A stretch of 64,000 nt of DNA from Cyanophora paradoxa (taxonomy: Eukaryota; Glaucocystophyceae; Cyanophorales; Cyanophoraceae), in NCBI GenBank assembly GCA_004431415.1, contig QPMI01000057.1, positions 62,001 to 126,000 of the forward strand, written 5' to 3'. The notes beneath the pieces are model-generated. The model did no database searches. It was not told where the DNA came from and was given only the letters and a program-made list of their open reading frames with translations. The position numbers and the translations under genes were made by a program. Positions within the stretch are counted from its first letter, which is position 1. Every line of letters starts with the position of its first letter. This document shows positions 22,552-32,561 of the stretch, piece after piece.

Positions 22552-22736
22552 TGCTCTTTCTACGCTACGGGCGCGCCGGACCTCCTACCTACAGCGCTTT
22601 AACTGTACCCGTGCTGTTTGGGTGAGAGCGTAACCCGCAGGGACTGGTGCCCTGATGGGGAAAAGGGGATGGGAGCCTAGCTAGCTACGAGCCGAGCAGG
22701 CGCTTCGCGTCCACGCCCGTGCCGTAGCGGATGAAG
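22552..22736. repeat. 185-base segment duplicated at 52244-52428
   Basis: Almost identical to 52244-52428 (TGCTCTTTCTACGCTACGGG ... GTGCCGTAGCGGATGAAG). On the minus strand it contains FIRYGTGVDAKRLLGS, then a stop, followed by what would be a 3' untranslated region. It looks like the last exon and tail of an unidentified gene. Confidence 0.88.
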
Positions 22737-22795
22737 ATGCCCCTGCGAGAGGTCTGTGCGATCAGTACGATTACGATTGCGACTGCCGCGCCCAT

Positions 22796-22905
22796 TAATC
22801 GCAACCCTGATTCCGATCGTAATCGCAACCCTGATTCCGATCGTAATCGCAACCCTGATTCCGATCGTAATCGCAACCCTGATTCCGATCGTAATCGCAA
22901 TCGGT
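22796..22905. repeat. 24-base tandem repeat
   Basis: Four-plus perfect units of GATTCCGATCGTAATCGCAA plus CCCT. Related degenerate units occur at 52545-52620. There are no spacers, so it is not a CRISPR array. Confidence 0.9.
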
Positions 22906-23147
22906 CGTAATCGTAGCTCTAGCCAAGGCCTATCGTAATTCTGGGTCGTAATTCATTTGCATGCATTGCTCTCACATTGACTAGGTTTAAGGCGCCTTCG
23001 ATTACGATCATGATGGGATAACGTTAACGATTACAATTTAGACCCGGCGGCCCTTATGGCATGAATTGAAATTGCGATTACGATGTGGAGAGGAAGCTTC
23101 AGCTTATAATTAAGCTCAAGGCCTGATTGAGATAGGAAGCTTAAGCT

Positions 23148-23203
23148 TAATAATAAGCTTGCCAAGTTGCAATTGAGACCTCAACCAACTTTTTTTGGCA
23201 ATT
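23148..23203. repeat. 53-base segment duplicated at 52430-52483
   Basis: TAATAATAAGCTTGCCAAGT to CAACCAACTTTTTTTGGCAA. At 52.4 kb it directly follows the 185-base segment; here about 410 bases of other repeats lie between the two. Confidence 0.85.
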
Positions 23204-23734
23204 AATGACCAATTCACAGTCGCGGTCGTGTGCGTGCCCACAAATAGTACTGTGGTCGGGCTAACTCCCACCGCCCACTGACGACGCGATGCTGCACCCA
23301 GTTGTCTTTCTTGTTCCAACTGCGTCTTTGTCGTTTGCAGGACATCGACCCGTGCCTCTGCATCTTCCGCCCGTTTTTTGACAGGACGTGCCTCTGCATC
23401 TTCCGCCCTCTCATCTGTCCGATTACGATCGTAATTAGGACGTCTTAATTAGCTTTGATGGGACGAAATTAAAGGTGAAACTTTTTCGAAAGTTGGACGA
23501 AACTTGCAAGGGACGAAAGTACCAATTAATTGGACGAAAGTTTTTATGGGAAGATTACTCTAGCAAAGCGTACGAGTAATCTGCTTTCTTCTAGCGAAGG
23601 CCGAGCCGAACGCGAAAGCAGCTTGCACGAGCCGCGCGCCTGCTGCTCGCGATCGCGAACATCGGATCGCGATCGGACGCACGGCGTACCCAGATCTGCG
23701 AGCCAGGGCACGGCGGTACCCGCATCGGCGATAT
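23204..23734. other. Repeat-rich intergenic DNA
   Basis: It contains two close copies of TGCCTCTGCATCTTCCGCCC (23352 and 23389) and degenerate GGACGAAA units. No gene is seen. Confidence 0.5.
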
Positions 23735-23937
23735 GGGCTCGCTGTACCCGGGCTAGCTCTAGCTCTGTAGCTCTAGCTAGCCAGAGTGTCCGCGGGGAGG
23801 CGCATTACTCTCCTTAGGGGGCCACGCAGGGCCCGGCCGGCCAGCTCGCTGGTGGGCTGGGCCCGCGGCCGTGGCGGCCGCAGTGTACATTCCCACACTT
23901 GTAGCCCGGACCTGCGTTTTAGTACGTGTCCAAATGT
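23735..23937 (-). repeat. Dispersed repeat family A, copy 3
   Basis: On the minus strand it begins CATTTGGACACGTACTAAAA, with the full GGGCTACAAGTGTGGGAATG and GGCCGGCCGGGCCCTGCGTG core, ending near CTAGCTAGAGCTACAGAGC. It is about 210 bases past the AP-1 gamma stop and in its sense direction. Confidence 0.9.
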
Positions 23938-24005
23938 GGCAACGTCCAGGGCCATGGAGAACAACCCCAACCTCAAATCGAAGTACAGTCAATTTCGAAC
24001 TCTTT

Positions 24006-24115
24006 GAGCAATTGGACACGAACTGAATCACAATGTCCGGGCTAGCACTGTGAGCCGTGGGCCCAGCCCACCGAGCTCATGCCCAGCCAGCCGGGCCCCG
24101 TGTTGCCTTCTAAGG
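24006..24115 (+). repeat. Degenerate family A fragment (copy 4)
   Basis: ATTGGACACGAACTGAATCA, then GTCCGGGCTAG and GGGCCCAGCCCACCGAGC. It is clearly related to family A but diverged. This is the only family A-like piece antisense to its neighbour. Confidence 0.55.
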
Positions 24116-24146
24116 GTGGAGAGAAGCGATGGTCGTCACGCTGGCT

Positions 24147-27100
24147 CTACAGGCCAGCAGGGAAGGAGGGTAGGTCGGCCATATCACTGACAGGTACTCC
24201 GTTCAGCTCGAAATCCAGCTTGAGCTTCATCACGACAGGTTTCTGGAAGGTGGCGATGAGTCAACGCAGCACATGCCAGAAGGAAAGTGGTGAACCTGTC
24301 CAAAGAGGGTGTTCGTGATCCGAATTTGCTGCGTGATGGCCCCAACAGCGTTGGGCGGAAGCGAAGTTCCAGAGGCGGGGAGCATTTGGAGCTTGATATA
24401 CTGCACAGCCACAATCAACGGGATGGACTGAAGCTTGAATAATCTCAAAAGGGCGCTGTGACCTTTGGAACTGCAGCCTGCAACACAACATTGTTCACTG
24501 GCGTCGCATTGTTGTTGCTAAACAGCACTCCAACCATTGTCGTTTGCGGATCGCCCTAATGAAGCCAGCGAATCATCCTTCAGTCAAAAACGAGGAGCAG
24601 AAAGCACAGTTGAGCACCTCCTGCTTCGAGAAATCGAAAGTGATGACTAGCCCGTGGCGTTCGTAGGCTTTCAAACTCGGTATGCTCGTGTTGCTTGCCG
24701 AGGGCAGCATGCTTGCGGGAAGAGCGGATGACACTGCCAACGCTGGCGAGAGTGGCGCCTGGCTGATGGGTTGCATACCCATCAATGCTTCAAGGGGGTT
24801 GGTTGCAGGAACAAGCCCAGCATTGCTGGGCATTGAAGACATAGGAACAGCCGATGGCCCAGGGCCCAGCAGGGTAAGGAGAACATCTGCATTAGAGAGT
24901 GTAGAGGCAGCAACTGGGCCAGCTGGAGCAACAACGGGAGATGGTGACGCCCCCCCTGGCTGCACGGGGCCTGGGCCAAGAGGGACCCCAAGATCGAGAT
25001 CCAACAACGAAGAGCTCGCCACCTGAATTGCACATAAGAGACATGCAGAAGCGAGGTAGAAAACATTCGAGCCTCTTTTTCGTTGCTCCATGCAGACTGT
25101 GGGGGAGGACTCTGCTTGCCCCCGTCATCCGCTGGCTGATCGGGCGCTTCAGTCAATGTCCTGGGAAATGGGTTCCACCCAGAATCCAAAACACCTGTTC
25201 ACGCATACTGCGTCGCTTCAACTGCTCTTCTTCAATTGGAGGCATGCGCTCCAAAATCGCAGGCCTTCGAGGTGCACTCCAAGGTCAGCGAATCAAAAAA
25301 AAAGACAAGAGAGACCAAATACCGGAGGGTGTCCCATTGGAACAGGGTGGAGTATTCACAGGCTCGTTGCTGGAGTTCAAGAACGATACTGTCCTTGTAA
25401 GAGTGGATAATTCGCTGTACTTGCCTACAGACGAGGTCATTGGCGAAAAAAAATCTGGGTTCACTTCGCATACTCGTTTGCTCTGGGTGAAGCAAGGCGG
25501 GTAGAAAGCTTGATGAGAGCCGTGAGTACGTATTGGCGAGTATGAAGAGTGGCCAAAGGATCGCGAATGAGTCGCTCCAAACAAGTTACGACATCCTCTT
25601 CAGACGGTGTCTGGCGGGATTCGTCGATGCGTGTTTAGAATTAAGACCCAGTGATGCAGAGACAGACCCCGATGGAGAGATCGTCATCGCCGATCGGAGC
25701 TTGTTGAATAAGCTGATCCCCGTACTCGCCAATGCACCAGGAACCAACTTGGATAAGGACTTGCTGCGCTGGTCGTGAATTTAACAAGCTGGGCATCTAG
25801 AGCGATCAAGCACCTGATTGCACTCCCCAACTAAAAGACTGAACGACTTGCGGGATGCATACTGATGCAGCTCCGAGCTCTGATCAAGGAGAGAGAATCA
25901 AATAGGAGGGCGAGAATGAGATGAGCGAACAAACACGCCTGAGAAATGAGGAGGACGATGCTCGATGCCACTTCATCTCGCACAAACGTTCCTGCCTGCA
26001 AATGGTATTAAACGCATCTCTCGTGAAAAGTGGGATACGCAACCAGAGACATGACTCGGAAGATCGTGTCGAGATGCCAGCGCTTGTTTGGAGCATACTT
26101 CTCCACGACTGTGCATATTTTTGCGACCAAGTCTGGCTTGAACTCGACATCGGCTACGACAAGATAGCTCAGCATCTCTTTGACCTGCGCACCGAATCGC
26201 ATCCGCGATTTCGGCAAAACGCTGCAGAGCAACGCACAAGTGCACGAATATTGCTCTCATTAACAAGTGCGTATACAAGTTCCAGAGCACGCCGACGGAT
26301 GGAAATATCCGGGTCCTGCGAACGAATTTTCTTTGAATCGATAAAGAAGGCTGTGACATGGGTTCAACAAACCTTCAGACAATCTACAATTGTCTGACGG
26401 TGCCTCTGCACCGCCTGCGTGTCGATGTTGACGACCTTCGAGAGAGTCTGAAGCGCAACATAGCTGCGAGAGTGTCAGTGTTGAGCGCCTGGCGCCAACG
26501 AACAACACCCACCGAATGTTGTTGTCGCGATTTAGCAAAAATCGCCCAAGAATGTTGATCGCGAGAACCCTCAATCCACTCTCTGACTCTATTCCCATGA
26601 TCGTTTGCACGCATTGGTACAAGATAGCATTTCCCGCATTCTTCGATGTCTCAGTGTTGGTTGCGACCTGCTTCCAGTTAGCGGAAGTTGCCGACGTTGT
26701 CGGAGTTATGGACATACTTGCGCCAAGATATCGCTCATCTGATCGCTAGCCTCTGCATCACCCTTGCCCAGGGTTTGGAGCAACAGCAGAAGCTTGACTT
26801 GCAGGAAAGGGTCACAGATTCCAGCAACATCGTGCTCAGGTTCGTATCCAGACAGGACCAAATTCTTCAAAATGCGAACAAGGTTGGGCACAAGCTGCAC
26901 GTGACAGTAAGCATGTGAACGGTAGTAGAACTGCATAGATTGTGTAGAACTGATCGGTTGTTCGACATGTGAGCCCAGAACCCAACTGACCTTCCGCAGT
27001 GGCGCAATCGCTCCTGGATTCGCTTGGCAGACCTCAAGCACCATCGACACACCCGTTCCGAGAACCGCGTGGTTCCTATCGTTCAGCAACGATGGAAGCC

Positions 27101-27839
27101 GCTCCAAGAAATTGTCTATCAGCTCTGGAACCTTTCTGAAGACACGAATTGCACAGAGTGCGGCCTGTCTTCATTGCTTAGGGGGGCATTTCTCCCAGGA
27201 GGGATTCATGCTAGGGCGCACCTTCTTTCGAAGGTACGGATTTGAGCTGCCCAGGAGCTTCTCCACTTCGGGGGCAAGGTCTCGCGCCATCTCTTGCGAG
27301 GAAATGTTGCCGAGCGCGGTCAGTGCAAGTCCGGCGATATACTGATTCGGATGATTCAAGTCGTTTTTGAGCGAGTTCGTAACCAGCATGAGAACTTCTT
27401 GGCGCTCGTCCAGAAGCAAGTTCAGTGCAAGATACCCTAAGCGCTTCTCAGGGAACGTCGGGGCCGCAATGAGTTTGAGGCACTCCATCTGGCCGAACTG
27501 CGCTCAGAGGTAACGCGCACATGCGCACTTTATCCGTCAGCATGCTCTCACATCCAGCGCGCAGCTGGAGACGAACGGCGGTGTTGTAGCCCAGCATGTG
27601 GATGAACATAAGCTTGGCAACATTGCGGTGCCTGTACTCTGCCTCCTCCTCTTTGAACGAAGTCCGTACCGCTGCGAGCTCTTTGGCAATTGTCGCGCGC
27701 TCTTCCGCCGCGGTTTTGCACGCCCGGACGCTCCGGATGAGGTCCCTGGAAGCGGCGGTGAGGTTCGACGGTACAGCGTCCGCGTGTCTAGCGACCGCTT
27801 CAATGGACTGATTTCAACGTACCTAAGCCTCACCGACAT
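24147..27839 (-). CDS. AP-1 complex subunit gamma (gamma-adaptin)
   Basis: Large subunit of the clathrin adaptor AP-1, acting in trans-Golgi/endosome sorting. The start MSVRLR at 27839 splices to [16 protein letters not shown] and the [20 protein letters not shown] region near 27640. Then: [20 protein letters not shown] near 27480; [39 protein letters not shown] near 26660; [19 protein letters not shown] near 26560; KKYAPNKRW-type helices near 26100; and a trunk segment [19 protein letters not shown] near 25380. A hinge rich in Pro/Ala/Gly/Leu (25090-24680) contains [13 protein letters not shown], a clathrin-box-like stretch. The gamma-ear follows ([18 protein letters not shown] near 24650, then [20 protein letters not shown]). 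The stop is at 24147-24149. The hinge, ear and [14 protein letters not shown] signature identify gamma rather than alpha adaptin. Confidence 0.92.
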
Positions 27840-28127
27840 TGGGAAGGCGCGGTGCGAATGGATGGCAGTGTGTACGGTTACTCGTACCCGGACAGGGGGT
27901 ACAGGCCTGATTCGCATTACAACTTTGAATCAGGCCCCCATGAGCATATTGATCAGAATCAAGTTCTGGATAGCTTATAATTAAGATCACAAGTTCAAGA
28001 AGCTAAGAATTACGACCGAGAAGCCCCAGGCAAACTTGAAAGCCCACACGTACCGTAGTACATGCACACACGCACGATTACGTACCGTAGTACATGCACA
28101 CACGCACGATTACGATCGCCCCGAATT

Positions 28128-28340
28128 ACGATCGCCCCCCCGGTCTAGAATTACGATCGTCTGGGCTGCTGTTACGATCGGAAGAATTACGACCGCTAGA
28201 GCCATGGCCAGAGAAGCCCCTTGAAGGTCTAGCCTACCAGGCCAGTAGAATTACGATCGTCTGGGCGATCGTCTGGCCATGGGCTGCTGTTACGATCGGA
28301 AGAATTACGACCGCTAGAGCCATGGCCAGAGAAGCCCCGC
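28128..28340. repeat. Tandem pair of about 85 bases
   Basis: AGAATTACGATCGTCTGGG ... GACCGCTAGAGCCATGGCCA then AGAAGCCCC occurs at 28148-28222 and again at 28246-28339, with a small internal insertion in the second copy. Confidence 0.8.
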
Positions 28341-28797
28341 TTGCGGAACTTGCGCGGGGGGCTTCTGAGCGCGCTGGCGTTGCGCCGGGGTTTGCGCTAT
28401 GCGCTTTGTTCGCGGAACTTGGCGGGCTCTGCCTTGGGCCTGAGCTGCGTCTTAACGAACACGCACGCGCGGGGCAAACGAGCGGCGCTTTAGCCTTGAG
28501 GCTTCAAATCGCTGATCAATTGCAGAGCCGTTGATCAATTGCAGATCCGCCATTCGGCCGATGCGCACGTGCGCACGCGTGGAGAGCCCGCCACGTGTGC
28601 GTTCAGCCGCGTGCCGCGTGCCAGAACCGGTTCTCGTGGGCCGGGCGGGCGCCCGCAGCGGCTCTGCGCGCAGTTCGTCATTCGAAGGGGGCGTTCTGCG
28701 CTTCTGCGATGGCGATGGGAAGGTGCGCCGCCGCCGCCGCCGCGCGGCCGCGGGCCTTGCGATTCCTCACCGCCCTCGTAGGAACCCCCCTTGCGAT

Positions 28798-28866
28798 TCC
28801 GGGCCCTCGTAGTTTGTAGGAACCCCCAGGGGGAAGTTGCACGCCCCCCTTCAGAGGGCCCTGCCT
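28798..28866 (-). repeat. Inverted dispersed repeat, left member
   Basis: The reverse complement (GGCAGGGCCCTCTGAAGGG, CCCCCTGGG, TTCCTACAAACTACGA) matches 29364-29437. Confidence 0.75.
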
Positions 28867-29363
28867 GCGTCGTCCGCGGCTTCTCGCCCCCGTAGGTAGC
28901 ACCGCCGCTTCTAGCCTGCGTTGTCCGCGGCTAGTATGCCAGTGTTATCAATGTGCATCATCATCGCGTCAGCTGTGTACATACTGCATGTACATATGCA
29001 TGTTGGGCCGTGACCGGATCCGGAGGCTTGCAGAGCTTCAAAACCAAATCGAAGTGTCGATTACGATTAGCCGGGGTGCACGTGGGCGACTGAGCTTAGC
29101 TATATCCAGGTTCTCAAAGTCCCTACGCCCTGACATAGCATGTGGGGCCTTCACCCAGATTTGCTCGAGGAGTAGGGGCGCTGGAACTAGTAATATATAT
29201 ATATATATATATATATAGGTCGGTACCCGGTCGGACGTCTTTGATTACGATTACGATTAGGGGGGTGGGCGACTGAGCTTAGGTTGGACTCAGGGACGTC
29301 TTTGAATGCGATTACGATTTGGGCCGACGCGACGTCTTTGATTACCTCTTTGATGACGACGTG

Positions 29364-29437
29364 GCAGGGCCCTCTGAAGGGTGGCGCGCACTCGAGCTCC
29401 CCCTGGGTTCGAATTCCTACAACCTACGATGGCCCAC
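29364..29437 (+). repeat. Inverted dispersed repeat, right member
   Basis: GGCAGGGCCCTCTGAAGGGT ... CCTGGGTTCGAATTCCTACA. The GGTTCGAATTCC word resembles an RNA polymerase III B box with an extra base, so a tRNA-derived short repeat is possible but not shown. Confidence 0.65.
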
Positions 29438-29589
29438 TGGGGCCGCCCCTGCCCCGACGCCCCGGCCCGCTGCGGGCCCGGCTGCAGACGAGCTAGAGGG
29501 GCCTGCTGGGGGCCGCGGGCCGAGCGGGTCCGGATCCGTACCCCCCATCGGGTGCAGTCGTCTGGACACCACATTCACGGATCCCGGAC

Positions 29590-29895
29590 GTCAACCATTG
29601 AACACCTCTCACGATTACGATAACGATTATAATTAGGCCCTGAGGGGTTGGGCCTCTTTGATTCATGATTACGGTTACGATTAGGCCCTCAGGGGCCTGA
29701 GGGGTTGGGCCTCTTTGATTCACGATCATGATCAGAGTCAGGGGCCTGAGGGGTTGGGCCTCTTTGATTACGGTTACGATTAGGCCCTGCCAGGCTGAGG
29801 GGTTGGGCCTCTTTGATTACGGTTACGATTAGGTGCTGAGGGGTTGGCCGTCTGTGATTACGATTACGATTAGGCCCTGAGGGGTTGGCCATGGG
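29590..29895. repeat. Array of about 55-base units
   Basis: About six units of GATTACGGTTACGATTAGG, CCCTGAGGGGTTGGGCCTCT and TTGATT with small indels. Confidence 0.85.
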
Positions 29896-30177
29896 CGTCT
29901 TTTTGAACGCTGCTAGCTAGCCGGAAAGCGAAAGAGGAACTTGAAGCGGGCGCTCGAATCGGCGGAAGCTCGAAAGCGGATGAGAAAGCTCGAAAGAAGC
30001 AGAAGCCCTGATCATTATGATCACGGGATCTCGAACTTTGGAAAGTGGAATTCGCGAGCTGGACTTCTTTTGCTTGATCGTTCGTGGAGCACGTCTATTG
30101 CTTGCTTTCAATTTGCTTTAAATTTATTGCTTGCTCTTGGCTGACTCCATGTCGGGCCCCCAGGGCCCGTAGCTTTA

Positions 30178-30430
30178 GGGCCTTCCGCCACCGCCCCAAC
30201 GCGACCCCCCCCGCCAAAAGACGCGATGCAGCACCACGCCGTGTGGGCACATGCAGCTCTAGCTTGCCAGAGTGTCCGCGGGGAGGCGCATTACTCCCCA
30301 TTACTCCCCTCAGGGGGCCACACAGGGCCCGGCCGGCCAGCTCGCTGGTTGGCTGGGCCCAGTCGTGGTGGCCGCAGTGTACATCCCACACTTGTAGCCC
30401 GGATTTGCGTTTTTAGTACGTGACCAAATG
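30178..30430 (-). repeat. Dispersed repeat family A, copy 5
   Basis: Near full length (about 250 bases). The minus strand begins CATTTGGTCACGTACTAAAA, and the far end reaches GGGTCGCGTTGGGGCGGTGG. Its head touches the TMCO1 stop codon (ATG TAA CATTTGG), so it forms the immediate 3' flank of that gene. Confidence 0.92.
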
Positions 30431-31281
30431 TTACATGGTATTCGCCTGCGCTGCACGCGGCTGGAAACCAAAGAACTGTGTCGAGTATGAGTGAAGTACG
30501 ATTCTTGGATGATGAGGCAGCACCTTTTGAATGCTTTGCCGGATACTCATGGAAGCCAAGACATATATGAAGGTGGCGCTGCAATCCCGATAATCGCTCC
30601 CCAGTAAGCTCCTATGGCTGAGGCCTCGAACAAGTGAGAACGGCTCGAAGGGAAGCCGAGCGACAGTCTTTGCATCATACACTGAGTTCATCTAGGGGAC
30701 GTGGTCAACCAAGAATCTGCGACAAATAAAGGTACGTACTGCAGTGAACACGGTGATCTGCTCGCCGAAACAATTAGCAGCAGGCTTACAAATACACCGG
30801 GGAACGCAGACCATAACAATAGCCAAGGCAAAATTCGATTTCATCTTCGACATCGTCATCTCGCGGTTCAGGTTCTTGAGCTCCTCTGCGCAGCTCACTA
30901 AGCGGGCATCAGAGCTCGCGCTTCGAACAAATCACGCGCCCTCAAACTGCGCAGACGTCAGCTCAGACTAAGCGCGCAGAGAGGAATCGCAGCGCACCTT
31001 GTCGATGCGTTTTGCAGCGGACTTTTGCTTTGTAACGCTAACGGTGGCCTCCTTCCTCCGCTCCAGTTTGCTCGAGAGACCCGCGATCTGCTTCGTAAGA
31101 CGGTTGTAGGAATCGGTCCTGCGAGTCGGTATCAGGCGTCGCATTCGGCGCTCGCGCTCGCTCGCATTCCATAGCGCATGCGAGGCGCGCCGCACCGGTA
31201 GATCAGGATCCACGACAAGAACTCACTCAGAATGGACGACAGGGCGGCAATGCCGACGACGGTCAAGGCGTCGATGAGCAT
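30431..31281 (-). CDS. TMCO1: TMCO1-like ER membrane protein (Oxa1/EMC3 superfamily)
   Basis: TMCO1 is an ER protein of the Oxa1 superfamily, a component of the ER multipass translocon and proposed calcium-leak channel. The start MLIDALTVVGIAALSSILSE at 31281 is the first membrane segment, continuing FLSWILIYR. Exon 2 near 31120-30990 gives RTDSYNRLTKQIAGLSSKLE, a coiled coil. Exon 3 near 30895-30810 gives EELKNLNREMTMSKMKSNFA. The last exons give MNSVYDAKTVARLPFEPFSL, VRGLSHRSLLGSDYRDCSAT and YVLASMSIRQSIQK, with a short tail FFGFQPRAAQANTM. The stop is 30431-30433. Order and motifs match human TMCO1 almost end to end. The C-terminal exon is close to the repeat and may have been remodelled by it. 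Confidence 0.93.
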
Positions 31282-31380
31282 CCTGGGCCCGCTAGAGAAA
31301 GGTACACCCCCAGCTCCTCGGCCGGCGAAGCGCTGTGCGCTACGCAGAGGGGGTATACGTAGAGATCGCTTGTGCAAGGG

Positions 31381-31413
<33 letters not shown>

Positions 31414-32344
31414 AGTTGTCAGAGCTATGTACACAGACGCACGCGTGCACGTACGCGTGCGCGCGCATGCGTGCGCATGCACGTGCGTGCGCGTAATCGA
31501 AATCAATTTGCAAAATCCAGCCCGGGCCGGCCCCGGTCGGGCCCGACGTCGACTAACGTGTGCACCCCCCCCCCCCCCCCACCCCGCCCCCCCCGGGAAT
31601 ATTAAATAACGTCGACGTCAATTCAAATTTAAACGTTAACTCGGCGCGCGCGGAAAACTTTTGAACATGGTGGCATCCGGTCGCGATGATCGGCAGCATC
31701 CGCAGCTCCGCCGGAGAGATCTAGAGACTCAGAGAGAGAGAGATCTATATATATAGATATATAGAGAGAGAGAATGTAGTAGACACTGCGCGTGACACAT
31801 CCACGCCATGGCCAGCAATTGCAAGACTGGGTCACCGGGTATGACAAAGCCGCATGCACCGTGGCACAGAGGCCCCGAATGGAACGTATACGTACAACGC
31901 CCGGCCCGTCAGGGACCCACTAACGTGTCGATTGTGCTTTGGGCCTTCGGGTCCTTCGCCTTTCGTCAAAACCGTACAATTGCAACCGGCTTGGGCGTGT
32001 CTTATACATACTAGTACTCTTCTTCTTCTCCACTAACGTGGGGAGTGAGTGGAGCCTCATACCCCCCACCTCATACTAACGTGGGGAGTGAGTGGACCCT
32101 GGGCCACCACCCCCAGGGCGCCTTGGGGCGGTGGCGGACTCCAGGAAGCCCCTAAAGCTTAATTTATAAGCTATGGGCCCTGGGGCCCGGGGGCCTGACA
32201 TGGAGTAGCTATAGCTTAGCCTAGTATGACCAGGCCGGGAAACGATTAATATTACGATTACGATTAGCTATAGCTATAGTATTATACACATGTATTCAGG
32301 GGGCTGCAGCCAGCTGCAGGTTGCATGCAGCTGTCTTCCGGGCA
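31282..32344. other. Intergenic: TMCO1 5' flank and repeats
   Basis: It holds a 31-base G run (31382-31412), an alternating CGCATGCG-type tract (31440-31500), a C run (31567-31600), a GA/TA microsatellite (31725-31775) and a tandem pair CACTAACGTGGGGAGTGAGT (32031 and 32077). No gene is seen. Confidence 0.55.
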
Positions 32345-32544
32345 AGGCCCGCACACTGTGACATCTGATCTTTGGTCTTAAGCCTAGTAGATCACTTCCG
32401 GATCCATCTCGATTTGCCTACGCAGCTGAGCCCGGGCGAGACCGTGAACTGTGCCGTGGCGTTGCCTGGCCTCGCGGTCGCTGACCGAGGTCCCTAGCTA
32501 GCCAGAACAGCTAGCCAGATACTGCGATTGTGACGTCAAAATGC
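32345..32544 (-). repeat. Dispersed repeat family B, copy 1
   Basis: The minus strand starts GCATTTTGACGTCACAATCG, then CAGTATCTGGCTAGCTGTTC, and contains GGCCACGGCACAGTTCACGG-type sequence, ending near AGATCAGATGTCACAG. The head starts 17 bases after the ADA2 stop, in sense. Confidence 0.9.
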
Positions 32545-32561
32545 ACAGAGCTAGCGCTAGA

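Larger units (their letters stand above)
27840..30177. other. 2.3 kb repeat-rich intergenic region
   Basis: No gene is supported. It consists of tandem and dispersed repeats built on GATTACGATTAG/ACGATCG words, an inverted pair, an AT microsatellite (29191-29217) and GC-rich low-complexity DNA (28580-28790). The open frames in it are short and compositionally biased. Confidence 0.6.

Noticed and set aside
22796-22905. Regular 24-base repeats, CRISPR-like at first sight
   Set aside because: Units are head-to-tail without spacers, and the genome is eukaryotic; this is a tandem satellite.
28531-28812. Arg-rich frames in GC-rich DNA
   Set aside because: Low complexity in all frames, no splice-consistent neighbours and no similarity recognised.
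29404-29416. Possible tRNA gene (GGTTCGAATTCC)
   Set aside because: No acceptor stem, anticodon arm or A box could be aligned around it.
29590-29895. Interstitial telomere
   Set aside because: Units are GATTACGATTAG-based with long GC-rich inserts, not a TTTAGGG-type short telomeric repeat.
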